DNA of 64,000 nucleotides from Phylloscopus collybita (Eukaryota; Chordata; Aves; Passeriformes; Phylloscopidae). The position numbers and the translations under genes were made by a program. Location of the stretch: NCBI GenBank assembly GCA_027886175.1, contig JAJNNQ010000024.1, positions 29,553,001 to 29,617,000 of the forward strand. Direction: 5' to 3'. This document shows, piece after piece, positions 39,370-49,855 of the stretch (position 1 is the stretch's first letter; the number at the start of each line of letters is the position of its first letter). Under the pieces are notes generated by a model, which ran no database searches, was not told where the DNA came from, and saw only the letters and a list, made by a program, of their open reading frames with translations.

Positions 39370-40205
39370 TCCTCCTCCGCCCTAACACCGGGCATGCGGG
39401 TCGGCCTGTGCAGCGCAGGCTTTACTGACCCGTTTTTTATTGTAGCTGCATCTTCTCTGGTTTTCGCATCGGGTTTTTACTCCCTCTTTTGATTTTTCAA
39501 CTCACGGCTCGGGCGGACGCCGTCTAGCCGGTGTTATGCGATTAATTCTCTTTGTGGCTGCAAAGACTTGCAGGCTCCCCATTCCCTCTTTAGGTTTCAC
39601 GACTGATCCCCGGCGAATTGGTTTCCAGGTCTGCACGGCGCGGCTTAAAAGCGACGCTTCAAAGGCCGCCTTTTCGTTTTAACGTCAGCATTGGAAAACA
39701 AATTTAGCAAACCCTCCCCTCTCCCCGAGAGACCGTCACAGCGCACAAGCCCCAAAACCTCGCTGGAGAGAAGACACCTCGGCGGCACCACACGAAGCGT
39801 GAAAATCTAGTGTGTCACCAGCTCTTGGGAGCTTTACAGCGCCGTCCCTTACGGTTTGCGGCCGTAAACCCGTGCGGAACTGCAATAAGAGCTCAACCCC
39901 TCCAGTCTTCACGCACTCCCTATAAATAACCACTGTAAAGAGCCACAGAGCGAACTTTTCGGGGTCGGGATCTCCGCAGTTGTAGTTTCCCTCCTACACC
40001 GTTTCCCGGCTAAACGCCGAGAGGCTCGTCCTGTCGGAGAGCACCTTTTCGTCAGCGTCTCGCCGTATTCCAAAACATGTGTGTCTAGAAACAGAACTAG
40101 GTTGGCGACATTAATTCTTCTGGTCCTCTAACCCTGATCCCAGATTTAGAAATTGCTCATCTCCCGTTTGCAATGTCAGATACATCACAGAATAGGGGGA
40201 AACTC

Positions 40206-40252
40206 GGGGACGGGGGGGACGACGGGGGGGGGGGGTGGGGGTGGGGAACGGG
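40206..40252 (+). repeat. G-run, G-quadruplex-prone
   Basis: Dense G runs (4, 7, 12, 5 and 4 G in order) separated by one to three bases. Strong G4 potential on the plus strand. It sits about 150 bp from a T-box-like half-site. Confidence 0.9.
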
Positions 40253-41593
40253 ACGATTTCAGAAATCAGTTTATGTTTATTTCCGGAGAAAAAGATCTCA
40301 AAACAACAAACCAACCAACAATAAACCGGTAACCTATTTCAAATATGTCTAGGAGATCAATGTTACCTCTTTCCACATAATCGGGGTTGACACCTCGTTT
40401 ACACGCTGGCGCAGCTCGAAAGCTTTTTATGGGTGTGTTCGCGTAAATAAATACAAATATATTTTCTTGAGAGAAACCCTCTGAATTTTGAGCACTGTGA
40501 TTGGGTTTTGGTTTGGGGGCCCTAGGTGCTCAGGAGGGTGATAAGACTGTCCTTTTCTAAATAAGAACGAATTCGCGGGAGAGGGAGGGTTGAGGGCAAA
40601 ATCACTCCGAACAAACTGGACAGGACTGGACACATACTTGCCAATCCGACCTGGGTTGCCTCTCCCAGAAAGGTCAACGCCAAAGGAAGATAGACGGACA
40701 GATAGCTGGACAGACTGTCAGACAGGGACACGAATAGATTTTGCAAGTTAGAAAAGGAGCTTGAGTTCAGCCTGGAAAGGCGTGGCACAGTTCTGAGTGG
40801 AGTTCACTAGGATTTCTTTGTTTGGATGGAAGTATACATCTCTTTCGCAGGCACTGCTTTGATCGAAACAAAACTACACCTACACTTCCCTGTCAGGTTC
40901 AGAGGAAGAAGGAGAACGCGGAGTAAACTGTTCTTTTTCAGCTGACGATAAAGATCACACTGCAGACTAGACGGCCTGGCAGCTCAGACACAGCAGAAAG
41001 AGGGGTCACAACCAGGGGCTCATACTCACCCCCTCTGCTTTGCCAGTGGGTCCTGTGGACACTAGAGACACCACTTCTAGATGCCTTCAAACAGAAAGCG
41101 GGCACAGACCCGGCAGCCCAGCGCTTCCACACACACACACAGAGGACGCTCCCACACCCACCCACCCACCCCCACAGCGACACACGGCGAGAGAGGCAGG
41201 CGAGCCCCTGGGTGCAGGCTCCAAGCTGGGATAAGCTTTTCGGGAGCGGTGCGGGCAGCCCAGGCAGCCCCGCTGCTCTCCCGGGGCCGGGAAAGAGGGG
41301 AACGTTGCAGGGACCCGGAGGCGCCAATTTGTGTCGGCCGCAGGGTTCCCAAAAACGCCTCCCCAGGCGGGGAGCCGCCGGCTCCACCAGGGCTCCGAGG
41401 AGGCCGTACCTGGGGGTGGCTGTGGGCAGGCGGCCAGACAATTCCCCCCCCTCACTTGCCCTCTGCCTTCACCCCTGCAGGGTACGCGCTGCACGCCAGA
41501 CCCACGCCCACAGCACTCCTGGCTCTGCACGCATCCTCCTGTGTAAGAGGCTTTACACGGACCTTCCTTCTATCTTTTAATTATTTTTTTTTG

Positions 41594-41640
41594 TATACAC
41601 ACATATATATGTGTGTATATATATATGTGTATATATATTC
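41594..41640 (+). repeat. TA/CA alternating tract with a 26-bp perfect palindrome
   Basis: Bases 41594-41619 are their own reverse complement (left arm TATACACACATAT). More (TA)n and (TG)n follow. Capable of cruciform or Z-DNA structure. Confidence 0.9.
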
Positions 41641-42060
41641 GCACACGTGATGTTAGCTCTTATTCTCGATCCGTTCGCCATGGCAATTGATCGCTCCGTG
41701 TTTAGCCTATTTTCAGCAACAGCAATAAAAATGTCCAGGGCATTTGAGCTCTGTTTTAAGGACAGAGTTCTTCGGAATCGACTTTAACAGTGCATTTGCC
41801 CAGATTTAGTTTAATCTCTCTGCCCAAACATACCTCCCGAACCATCCTGTACCGTTTCAATGTGCAAGGAGTCAAATATGTGTAAATACGCCGTTCCCGG
41901 CTGAAAGCTGCCCAGCTCGCAAGAATCAGGGGGGGGAAAAACTAAACCATATGTGTACAACCTCACATTCTGCATTGCACTGTAAGATAAAGAGCTTTGC
42001 CGCATCGATTCAATGGAAGTCATTAAAAAGAAAGCCAGTGAAGATTATATCCGTATTTGG
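41640..42060. promoter_or_regulatory. Candidate conserved non-coding element upstream of TBX15
   Basis: AT-richer, non-repetitive interval between CpG-rich blocks. It starts GCACACGTGATG (E-box) and includes CCATGGCAATTGATCG, CAGCAATAAAAATG and AGATAAAGAGC. No coding sense. Confidence 0.28.
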
Positions 42061-44100
42061 AAGGCAAATGCTTGCTTAGAAAATCTATTTGGGATACAAC
42101 AACGCCAGGTGAGAGTTTGGAGGCATTAGGAGAATCGGTGATGCATGAGCCCCAGTCGCCTGGAATAAAAGGGGTTGAAAAGATACTCGGCGGGGCTGAT
42201 CCCTGGGACCTGGGGAGACGACGGGAGCGGAGACTCCCCGCTCGGAGTGAGCACCATGGGGGCAGGGAGAGAGACCCGCTGCTGCAGACGCGGGAGTGAT
42301 GCGCTACCCGACCTCGGCACTGCCACGGCCACAGCACACGGAGCCTGCGAAGAAAACGCGAGGGATCGGCGGGACTCGTCAGGCTTTGCCGAGACAAGAA
42401 TGAAAATGAGCAGCGGGATTTATCTACGGCAGCCAGCTCTGCACCCTTCACGGAACGGTGCCGAACGCGCAAGGCTTCATTTCTCGATACGTACCAACTC
42501 ACTCACTAATTGTTTCTATTCTCTTTCCCCTCCTAACATGGTTTTCGTTATATGGAAATTGCTGCAATTTCCCCCGCGGAGACGCTTGAAAAGAGCGAGC
42601 ACCGCAGCCTGCCACTGTTGCTTCCCCCGCTTGCCCCACGCATGTTGTCTCCGAGGCACTTCCAAGTGAACCTGGAGTTTTGCCTCTAATTAACCCCAAA
42701 GTGCTCAAACTGTGGGCAATAATACATGACGGGCTGCTGGGGAACTCAGAGAGTTATTCCCTGTCTCAGCAAAACACGCTCGCTTTGCCCGTAACAGGAT
42801 GAAGGCAATCATTGCCTTGCTTTAAGCCCTCCCCGAAAGCCCGGGGATGGGAACAGAGGCGTAATCCTGCCCAGCCACGGGCTTGGAGCCCAAGGAGGAC
42901 AGCGGGGATGCGAGGGGCTCCGGATTCGCCCCTCTTGTCCATCACCTCTCTTGCCTCGCCGGAGTTTTGAGACTTGCGGAGGGGAGGCGATGCAGGGCCA
43001 ACGAGAGCTTGTACACCGCACTGCAAGTCTGAGAGAGGCTCAAGGTTGGGGTACACGGCCAGGATCAGAAGCGGCTTTCCAAACCCCACGTCTCCGCTTT
43101 TCTTTCGGAGATAGCCCCAGCAGAGGTAGCGGGGAACGAATAAAGGAAAGGAAGAGGAAAAGGTCGGGTGTCGGAGCTCGTACTGCAACAAAAGACGGCG
43201 GGCAGACCTTTTTATCTGCCGGTGCGTTCATTCCGTTCTCTCTCCAGCTAGCAGCATCAGGTGTATTTTGCCCTGTCGTTCCTATTGCAGACTCCCGAAA
43301 ACAACAAACGTTTTCCCGGGAATGGTTAGCACGCTTCTCCCTCTTTCCCCACGTTACGGAGGTGACGGCTCGGGCCAGCCGTCAGCTGGTCTCGTATTTT
43401 CCGCGTTACGGGAAGCGGGGAACGCTTAGTAAATAACCCCCGATGAGCAGATCTGATCGCCCCCGCACAGTCCCCTCACATATCCTTCTAAACCGCTCGG
43501 CCACGGAAATCATCCCGACTTACGGCTCGCATGAGGGAAAGCGCTGGGGAATTATCATCGGGAAAGGGACGGACCGAGTCAGCCTCCTTTTACCTGCAGG
43601 GTTTCACTACCCCGAAACTGGAGCAGGACTGCCCCTGCTTCTCCTCTAAAATTTGAGGGAAAAAGTCCTCCGGGATGCAGAGATGTCAGGATAGCCTCCA
43701 GTGCTGAGGCTGCGTTCCGTGCAGTACGCAAGCACCCAGAGCGAGGGAGAGAGAGGCTAAGGAGCTCAGAGAGGCCCCTGATGCGCCTCCTGCTCGCTTT
43801 TAACCTTTGGGAGGATGCGGTGAGTGCCCAGAGTCTTACGAGGGGACACAGCCCAGCCCCTGTGCAAAGCCGCGCAGTGTCCCGGCACAGGGCTCATGCG
43901 ATACTCCCGCACTCACCCCGCAATATGGGCTGAGCTGTGTCCCCTTCCCGGGAGGACTAGTTTGGAAGTCTCCTTGAACCTGCGGAGCTCGGAGTCCGCT
44001 CCCTCGTCCCGGTCAGGGCAGCGGGACACAGGCAAAACAGTTTCCCGCTCCGTGCCATGAGGAAGCGGGGCTCTGTACGAGGTCGGGGAGCCTCAGGGCT

Positions 44101-44589
44101 GGGATGGGGAGTGCAAGACACCGGGCCGGGATGGGAAGCGCAGGGCACCGGGCCGGGATGGGGAGCGCAGGGCACGGGGCGGGATGGGGAGCGCGGGGCA
44201 CGGGGCGGGATGGGGAGCGCAGGGCACGGGGCGGGATGGAGCGCAGGGCACGGGGCGGGATGGGGAGCGCAGGGCACGGGGCGGGATGGAGCGCAGGGCA
44301 CGGGGCGGGATGGAGCGCAGGGCACCGGGCCGGGATGGAGCGCAGGGCACCGGGCGGGATGGGGAGCGCAGGGCACGGGGCGGGATGGGGAGCGCAGGGC
44401 ACGGGCCGGGATGGGGAGCGCAGGGCACGGGGCGGGATGGGGAGCGCAGGGCACGGGCCGGGATGGAGCGCAGGGCACGGGGCGGGATGGGGAGCGCAGG
44501 GCACGGGGCGGGATGGGGAGCGCAGGGCACGGGCCGGGATGGGGAGCGCAGGGCACCGGGCCGGGATGGGGAGCGCAGGGCACGGGGCC
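44101..44589 (+). repeat. GC-rich minisatellite, 19 units of 24-27 bp
   Basis: Reading unit by unit, the array has 19 copies that exactly fill the interval. Each starts GGGATGGGGAGCGC (long form) or GGGATGGAGCGC (short form lacking GG) and ends CACGGGGC, CACGGGCC or CACCGGGCC. Units 6, 8, 9, 10 and 15 are short (24-25 bp) and the rest are 26-27 bp. Each unit has several G-runs, so the strand has G-quadruplex potential. Open frames of 140-300 codons cross it in several frames of both strands, but they are repeat artefacts. Confidence 0.97.
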
Positions 44590-45729
44590 GGCCCCGGAGC
44601 GGGGTTTGAGGCGGGGCGGGCGCCCCCCGGGCCGCCGCTGCCCCCTGGCGGCCGCCGCCGCGCAGTGCGCCCCCGCCCGCAGGGACCCCGCGGCTCCCCC
44701 CGCGCTGGGGAAGCTCCTTCCCGCACACCGAGCCCGGGCAACGCTCCCCACCCCCGCCTGACTCCTGCGGCACCTTCCCAGCTCTCTCCACTGGCCGCTA
44801 AGTTTCCAGGTGGGGAGAGGGGAGAGGCCCACAACAACAGCAGGTAGGGATGTGCCTTACTCGAGATATCCACTAGCAGTGAGATGGCCAGGAACGGAGG
44901 GACCATCTTCCCAAAAAAACCCCAAATGCCAGCCCAAACTGTTTCCTATTTCCTTTGCGGAGATGTAGCAATTATTCCCCCCCCCCCACCTCCCCCTCCC
45001 TGTAGTAGAATTACCTGTATTTTGATATTAGATCCTTGGAGAGGCCCTTGCATTCACACTGCAAGGAGGAGACAAAGATTAAGAGATATTGTCGAGTATT
45101 TTGCAGCAAAACAAAGAGTATCAAGGTAGAAATCAACAGCCTACAGGTTTCTGTGAAGCACACAACTTGGATGCTTTCACTAAATGCATCATTTATTACT
45201 CTATACTGAACTCTCTGCCCTTCAGCATTTTTCACTGTTTACAGTGCTTACACCGCAAGCATCACCAAAAGAGCACTTCAGGAAGAAACACTGTAACTCA
45301 GTGCCAAGTGAGGACCTCTTGAACCAGAAGGCTCAAAATGTTTGGTAAATATTAGTTTAGCCTCCCAATATACATGTAATGAAGTCTACTATGCCTCATT
45401 TATAGTGAGGAAACTGAGGCAAAGTATCTTGCTCAAAGTTAAACATAGTGCTCAAATGCAACAAAGAAATAAAAAGTAAAACATGGTTTTAGATTTTTTT
45501 TGCTTAACCAAAGAGCAAAACTCACGTGCAGAGAAGGTAGTAAAGGAACAGAAAACTGCAAGGCAGACAACAAAGGCTCAAATCAGATTAAAAACAATAC
45601 ACCAAAATGGCCTTGATGAGGCACATTTTGTGTTTTCTATGAAGCTGTAGCAAAACATTCATTGAATCCAATAGGGAATATTCAATATTCTCTATTTATT
45701 AAATTGTCACTTGCAACTCCATTACTTTC

Positions 45730-45753
45730 TTTTTTTTTTTTTTTTTTTTTTTT
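45730..45753 (+). repeat. Poly(T) tract, 24 T
   Basis: T24 in AT-rich intergenic sequence just right of the compositional boundary. Confidence 0.95.
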
Positions 45754-46212
45754 ACTGAAGAGAGGTAAAACATCTTCCCCAAAACCTTGCAGTATCCATT
45801 AAATCTTCTCAGGCTACTCAGAGATCTCCCTTGACAAACCACTCTACTGAAATATCCTCATAAGCCATAAAGACAACATTCACATTCAAGCTAATCCCCC
45901 TCCTCAAAGGCAAGCAGAAAGTAGAGTGAAGCCCTTTGGGTCAGAATATGGTCGGCTAGAAGAAGGAAAGAAGTGGACTTTCTGCTCCTGCCAGGGTGTG
46001 ATGCTGGTAAGCAAAGTGGATCAAAACAGCAGCAAAGCTCATCACTTCAATTCTGTTGTTATGCTACACAGATATTTTGGAACTCTGAAGTTTATTTTAA
46101 CATTATCTCTGTAGGAATTAGGCCCATTAGATATAAGTCATCCAAAAAAAAGCACATTTCATCTTCAGGAGAGCCAGAACAACTCACACATAGATCATCA
46201 ACACATCTGAAT

Positions 46213-46650
46213 TTACAGAATCACAGAAGGGGTCAGGTTGGTAGGGGCCAGAGTGGATCAGCTCCTCCGACCAGCAGGGTCCTCCCAGAGCACACGGCAC
46301 AGGACTGTGTCCCGATGGCTCTGGAATATCTCCAGTGACACGGATTCTACTACATCTCTGGGCAATCTGTTCCAGTGCACTTGCACAGTAAAGAAGTTCT
46401 TTCTTGTGTTCAGGTGGAATTTCTGTGCATCAGTTTCTGTTCATTGCCTCTTGTTCCAGTGCTTGGTACCACCAAGAATGGTGTGACTGGATGCCTGGCT
46501 CCATCCTCTTGACAGCCTCCCTGCAGATACTTAGAGACACTGATGAGCCTCCTCAGATGTCTCTTCTCAAGGCTGAACTATCTCAGCCTTTCCTCATAAG
46601 AAATTCATTTGAGATCTTCAGAATCCCAGCATACCCTTGGGCCATTTTGG
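46213..46650 (-). mobile_element. CR1 LINE fragment (3' end), minus orientation
   Basis: The left end, ACAGAATCACAGAAGGGGTC, is the reverse complement of the CR1 3' terminus. It is followed by CTCCCAGAGCACACGGCACA, GGGCAATCTGTTCCAGTGCA and GTAAAGAAGTTCTTTCTTGT, then GCCTCTTGTTCCAGTGC. It ends near CTCAGCCTTTCCTCATAAGA. This is a typical 5'-truncated avian CR1 of about 0.45 kb. The right boundary is approximate. Confidence 0.88.
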
Positions 46651-49600
46651 CAATGGTTATTAAATGCCAAAATGATACTTCCCCAACAGGTCACACCAAC
46701 ACTACAGAACCTGCAGCACTTATGCAGGATACATAATAAATTCATCTACTTCACAACTTCCTTCTAGGGGGGGCTCATGTTGGTGAACTTAAGGTGGGAG
46801 TGTCACAGCTTGGAACAGTTGTCTCAATGGTGACAGCAGTAATCCTCTCCCAAGCAGCAAGGCCCTTCTTCCTCGTGTGCCAATGTGCATGCATAGCAAA
46901 GATACTAGCTCTGAGACAGAAATGGGTTTACATTTACATCCAGTGCTTTTTCCCCCTGAGTATTCACACAATTTCAACTTTGGGGGTGTGCAAACAGTTA
47001 TATCACTAAGATAAAGTTAATGAGGACTGTCTGAAAATAATGCCATTGCCACACTGCCACTCACAGTTTACATTTGGCCAACAACCTTAAGAAGGAAATT
47101 TTTCTTTTTCCCATTCTTGCTGTAGGAACATCTGCCAGACAGGCCATGAAGGAGTAAGTGTGGGCAAAGCAAGCCCTAACCTACTCACAGATATTTCTTG
47201 GCTTAAATACTCAAGAGGCACTTATTGAAATCTTTGTTATTCATTCAGCAAACACCACAAAGAGACTCTTCAAATATATTTGATGAACTGTTTCCAGTCA
47301 CAATAAAAAGTCAGTCTCACAACATTCAACCTACAGGTTTTACTTTACTCAGAGAGTAAGCCCTAAGTGGCTTAGGGGAGGAAGAATGAAGGTAAACAGG
47401 GAGAATGAAGCCAGAAACCACCCACACCAGAAACTCTGGATAATGCCAGAGAGTAGCCTTGTTTTGGTAAGTTTCTTCTTATTTGGCTTGACAATTTCTT
47501 TCTATAAATTCTGGAGCATCAGGAAAGAACTTTCCACCAAAGATAGTAGAGGACATACATCCAGTGTTTCAAACCAAAGTTCCATTAATTTTATCAGCAT
47601 GTGACCATCGTTTCACATTGATGGATGACAATAGAGTCACCCCAAACTGAAACTGGAGGAATTGCAGAGTCACAGATACAACAGCACGTGGGACAAGTTG
47701 ACACTGTCAATGCAGCACCTTCTCTGTGGTTTGTGTCCCCACCTGAACTGTGAGCATCTGGTTTCAGAATGGTTTAGGACACAAGAGAGATGTGGTACTA
47801 CCTTGCTTTACCATAAGCTATTATTTCCCACCTGTGAGGGTTAATCCAGTAACCCCTCAAATTAGACTCATACTGTCTTTACATTATTGTACTGAGGAAG
47901 CAGATGGCTTACCTTATGCCACCATCACACTCAGCTGTATGAGTGAGGCTAAGACCATGCTATCACAGGCTTTATAAGCCAAGCTTTACAAGTGTGCTGT
48001 TACTTCCAAACATTTAATAACTTTTAAGGATTTTTGCTCTGCAACTCTTGTCTTGACATTTCATCTTGCAGATACAGCAAATGCAGCACATCTGGAACTG
48101 ATCGAGCCTTCTGGTGTGACACAGATTTGCTCTGTTCCCATCTCAGCCACTTGGAATGCTGAGAGCACGACAGCACAACAGACACTAAGCTCAGTGCTTA
48201 ACTTTATGTCCACAGGCAGCACGAGACCACTCCTGTAGGGGATAATCCCATCTTCAGTCACGGTGTTCTGTGACAGCAATTTACACCAGTGGCAGAATAT
48301 CTTCCCAGGTGTAAAACTGTTTATTTTACCTGTGCAGGAGGTTGGCAGTTGGTTTTATATGAAATAACTGTGACACCAAGGCTGCTGCATACAAGTGAAA
48401 TGATTGGTGAATCTTCCATTTCCATAACAGTATGGGACTGTTGGAGGTAAAATGATTTCTTATTGATACAGAATAAATGCTTACCTGTCAAACCTTCCAC
48501 AATAAGACCACTAGCACAACAAACAGAATAACAGAAAAGACAGTAAGAACCAGAGCAGAATCTTCTATGATAATAAAAAGAAGTTTTCATTACTTCAGAT
48601 GTCATCTGGACAGGACCATGTGATAAAAAACTTCGTTGGGAATTCAGTATTTAACAAGTCTTCTTTCACAGCCTAGTGAGCTAAAAAACCCCAAACCACA
48701 ACAAAAGCTTTAAGCAGATAAATTAATGTCACATATGACTACAGTTTTGCTGCAGCATTTTTCCCAAAACTGGCTGATGCTAACAGTAAAGTCCCACTAT
48801 GTGAAAGACTAGAAAAGATGAGAGATGTTTGGGTCCTTCCAAGGCTTTTGACTACACAACACATTGACATTTTTCTTGCAGCTACTGTCAAAGTTACCTA
48901 GAAAGAATGAACAGATCAAATAATTTAAAGGAAATTAGACTGCCCAATACAGCAGAAAGAGGGGTTTTGTTTTCCTGTCAAGAACAGATAATACATTTCC
49001 TGAATAAAAACCCTTTCCCACTAGACTTCCTACACCAGCTTGCTAGATTATTTCTCTCTGTGCAGCAGTCCATCAGTCATAAAAAAAAAAAACCAGGTAG
49101 GCAGCATCCAGGAGCTTAAATGCACAGATAAAAACAGTGAAAGATCCATCTGTTGTACTGAACGTAAATCTAACCAAGCTGGACTGCTGAAAGTCTGCTT
49201 TCTGAAGACTGCTTTCATCAGCAGTATTTACTGGAACACTGTTGTCAGGACCATGATGGAACTAACCAAGGATAAGAAAACACTTGCTTTGATAACCTAT
49301 GGTTCCTAAAACATTTAGATGCAAGTCAGTCCCCAAGGATCTCATCTCACCATCCTTCCTTAAACTTTCAGCTCACGTTTATGAATTCCCTAATGGGAAT
49401 TTAATGGATGCAGCCATAATCCTGCAAAGGAGCTTTGGTTGAATTGGTTATAGATAAACATACAGTGAATCAGAACTATGCAGAAAGCCTTCTGGGGAAT
49501 CTGAGAAGCCAGGTTATGGTGTTTGAAAACTAGCTATACTTCAACCACATCTTTAAGAGGTTAACTACAACTAAATTCCAGTATAATGTAAAATATCCAT

Positions 49601-49805
49601 GCACTCCAGCTATTTGAGGCAGGGATGTATTCTGGGGCAGTTCCAGAGTTAATTTAGAGGACCAACCATCATTTGGAACCTCTGCTGCACAAAACACTGT
49701 TCCTGAATTTAAAATTCTCAGTAAAACCTGCTCTGAACTGAAAGCACAGAGCTGAGACTCACTATGTGATATCATGACTTCCTAGGAACAACTAACTGGA
49801 AAAAT

Positions 49806-49855
49806 AAATATCTCAAGTATATAAATGTATAAATATTTCAAGTGTATAAATGTAT
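49806..49855 (+). repeat. 25-bp tandem duplication
   Basis: Two adjacent 25-bp units, each beginning AAATAT and ending TATAAATGTAT, differing at two positions. Intergenic. Confidence 0.9.

Larger units (their letters stand above)
21100..44850. promoter_or_regulatory. Broad CpG-rich domain around the TBX15 promoter
   Basis: From about 21.1 kb to 44.85 kb the sequence is rich in GC and in unmutated CpG, with several AT-rich interruptions (about 24.05-25.0, 30.2-30.95, 33.3-33.8, 37.85-38.25 and 41.6-42.05 kb). The DNA left and right of it is AT-rich and CpG-poor. Broad CpG domains of this kind typically mark developmental transcription-factor loci kept unmethylated and Polycomb-bound. I judged the boundaries by eye. 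Confidence 0.75.

Noticed and set aside
44013..44906. Very long Pro/Arg/Ser-rich and Gly-rich open frames on both strands
   Set aside because: They are created by the 24-27 bp minisatellite, which has no stop codons in any frame; the same peptide repeats appear in several frames.
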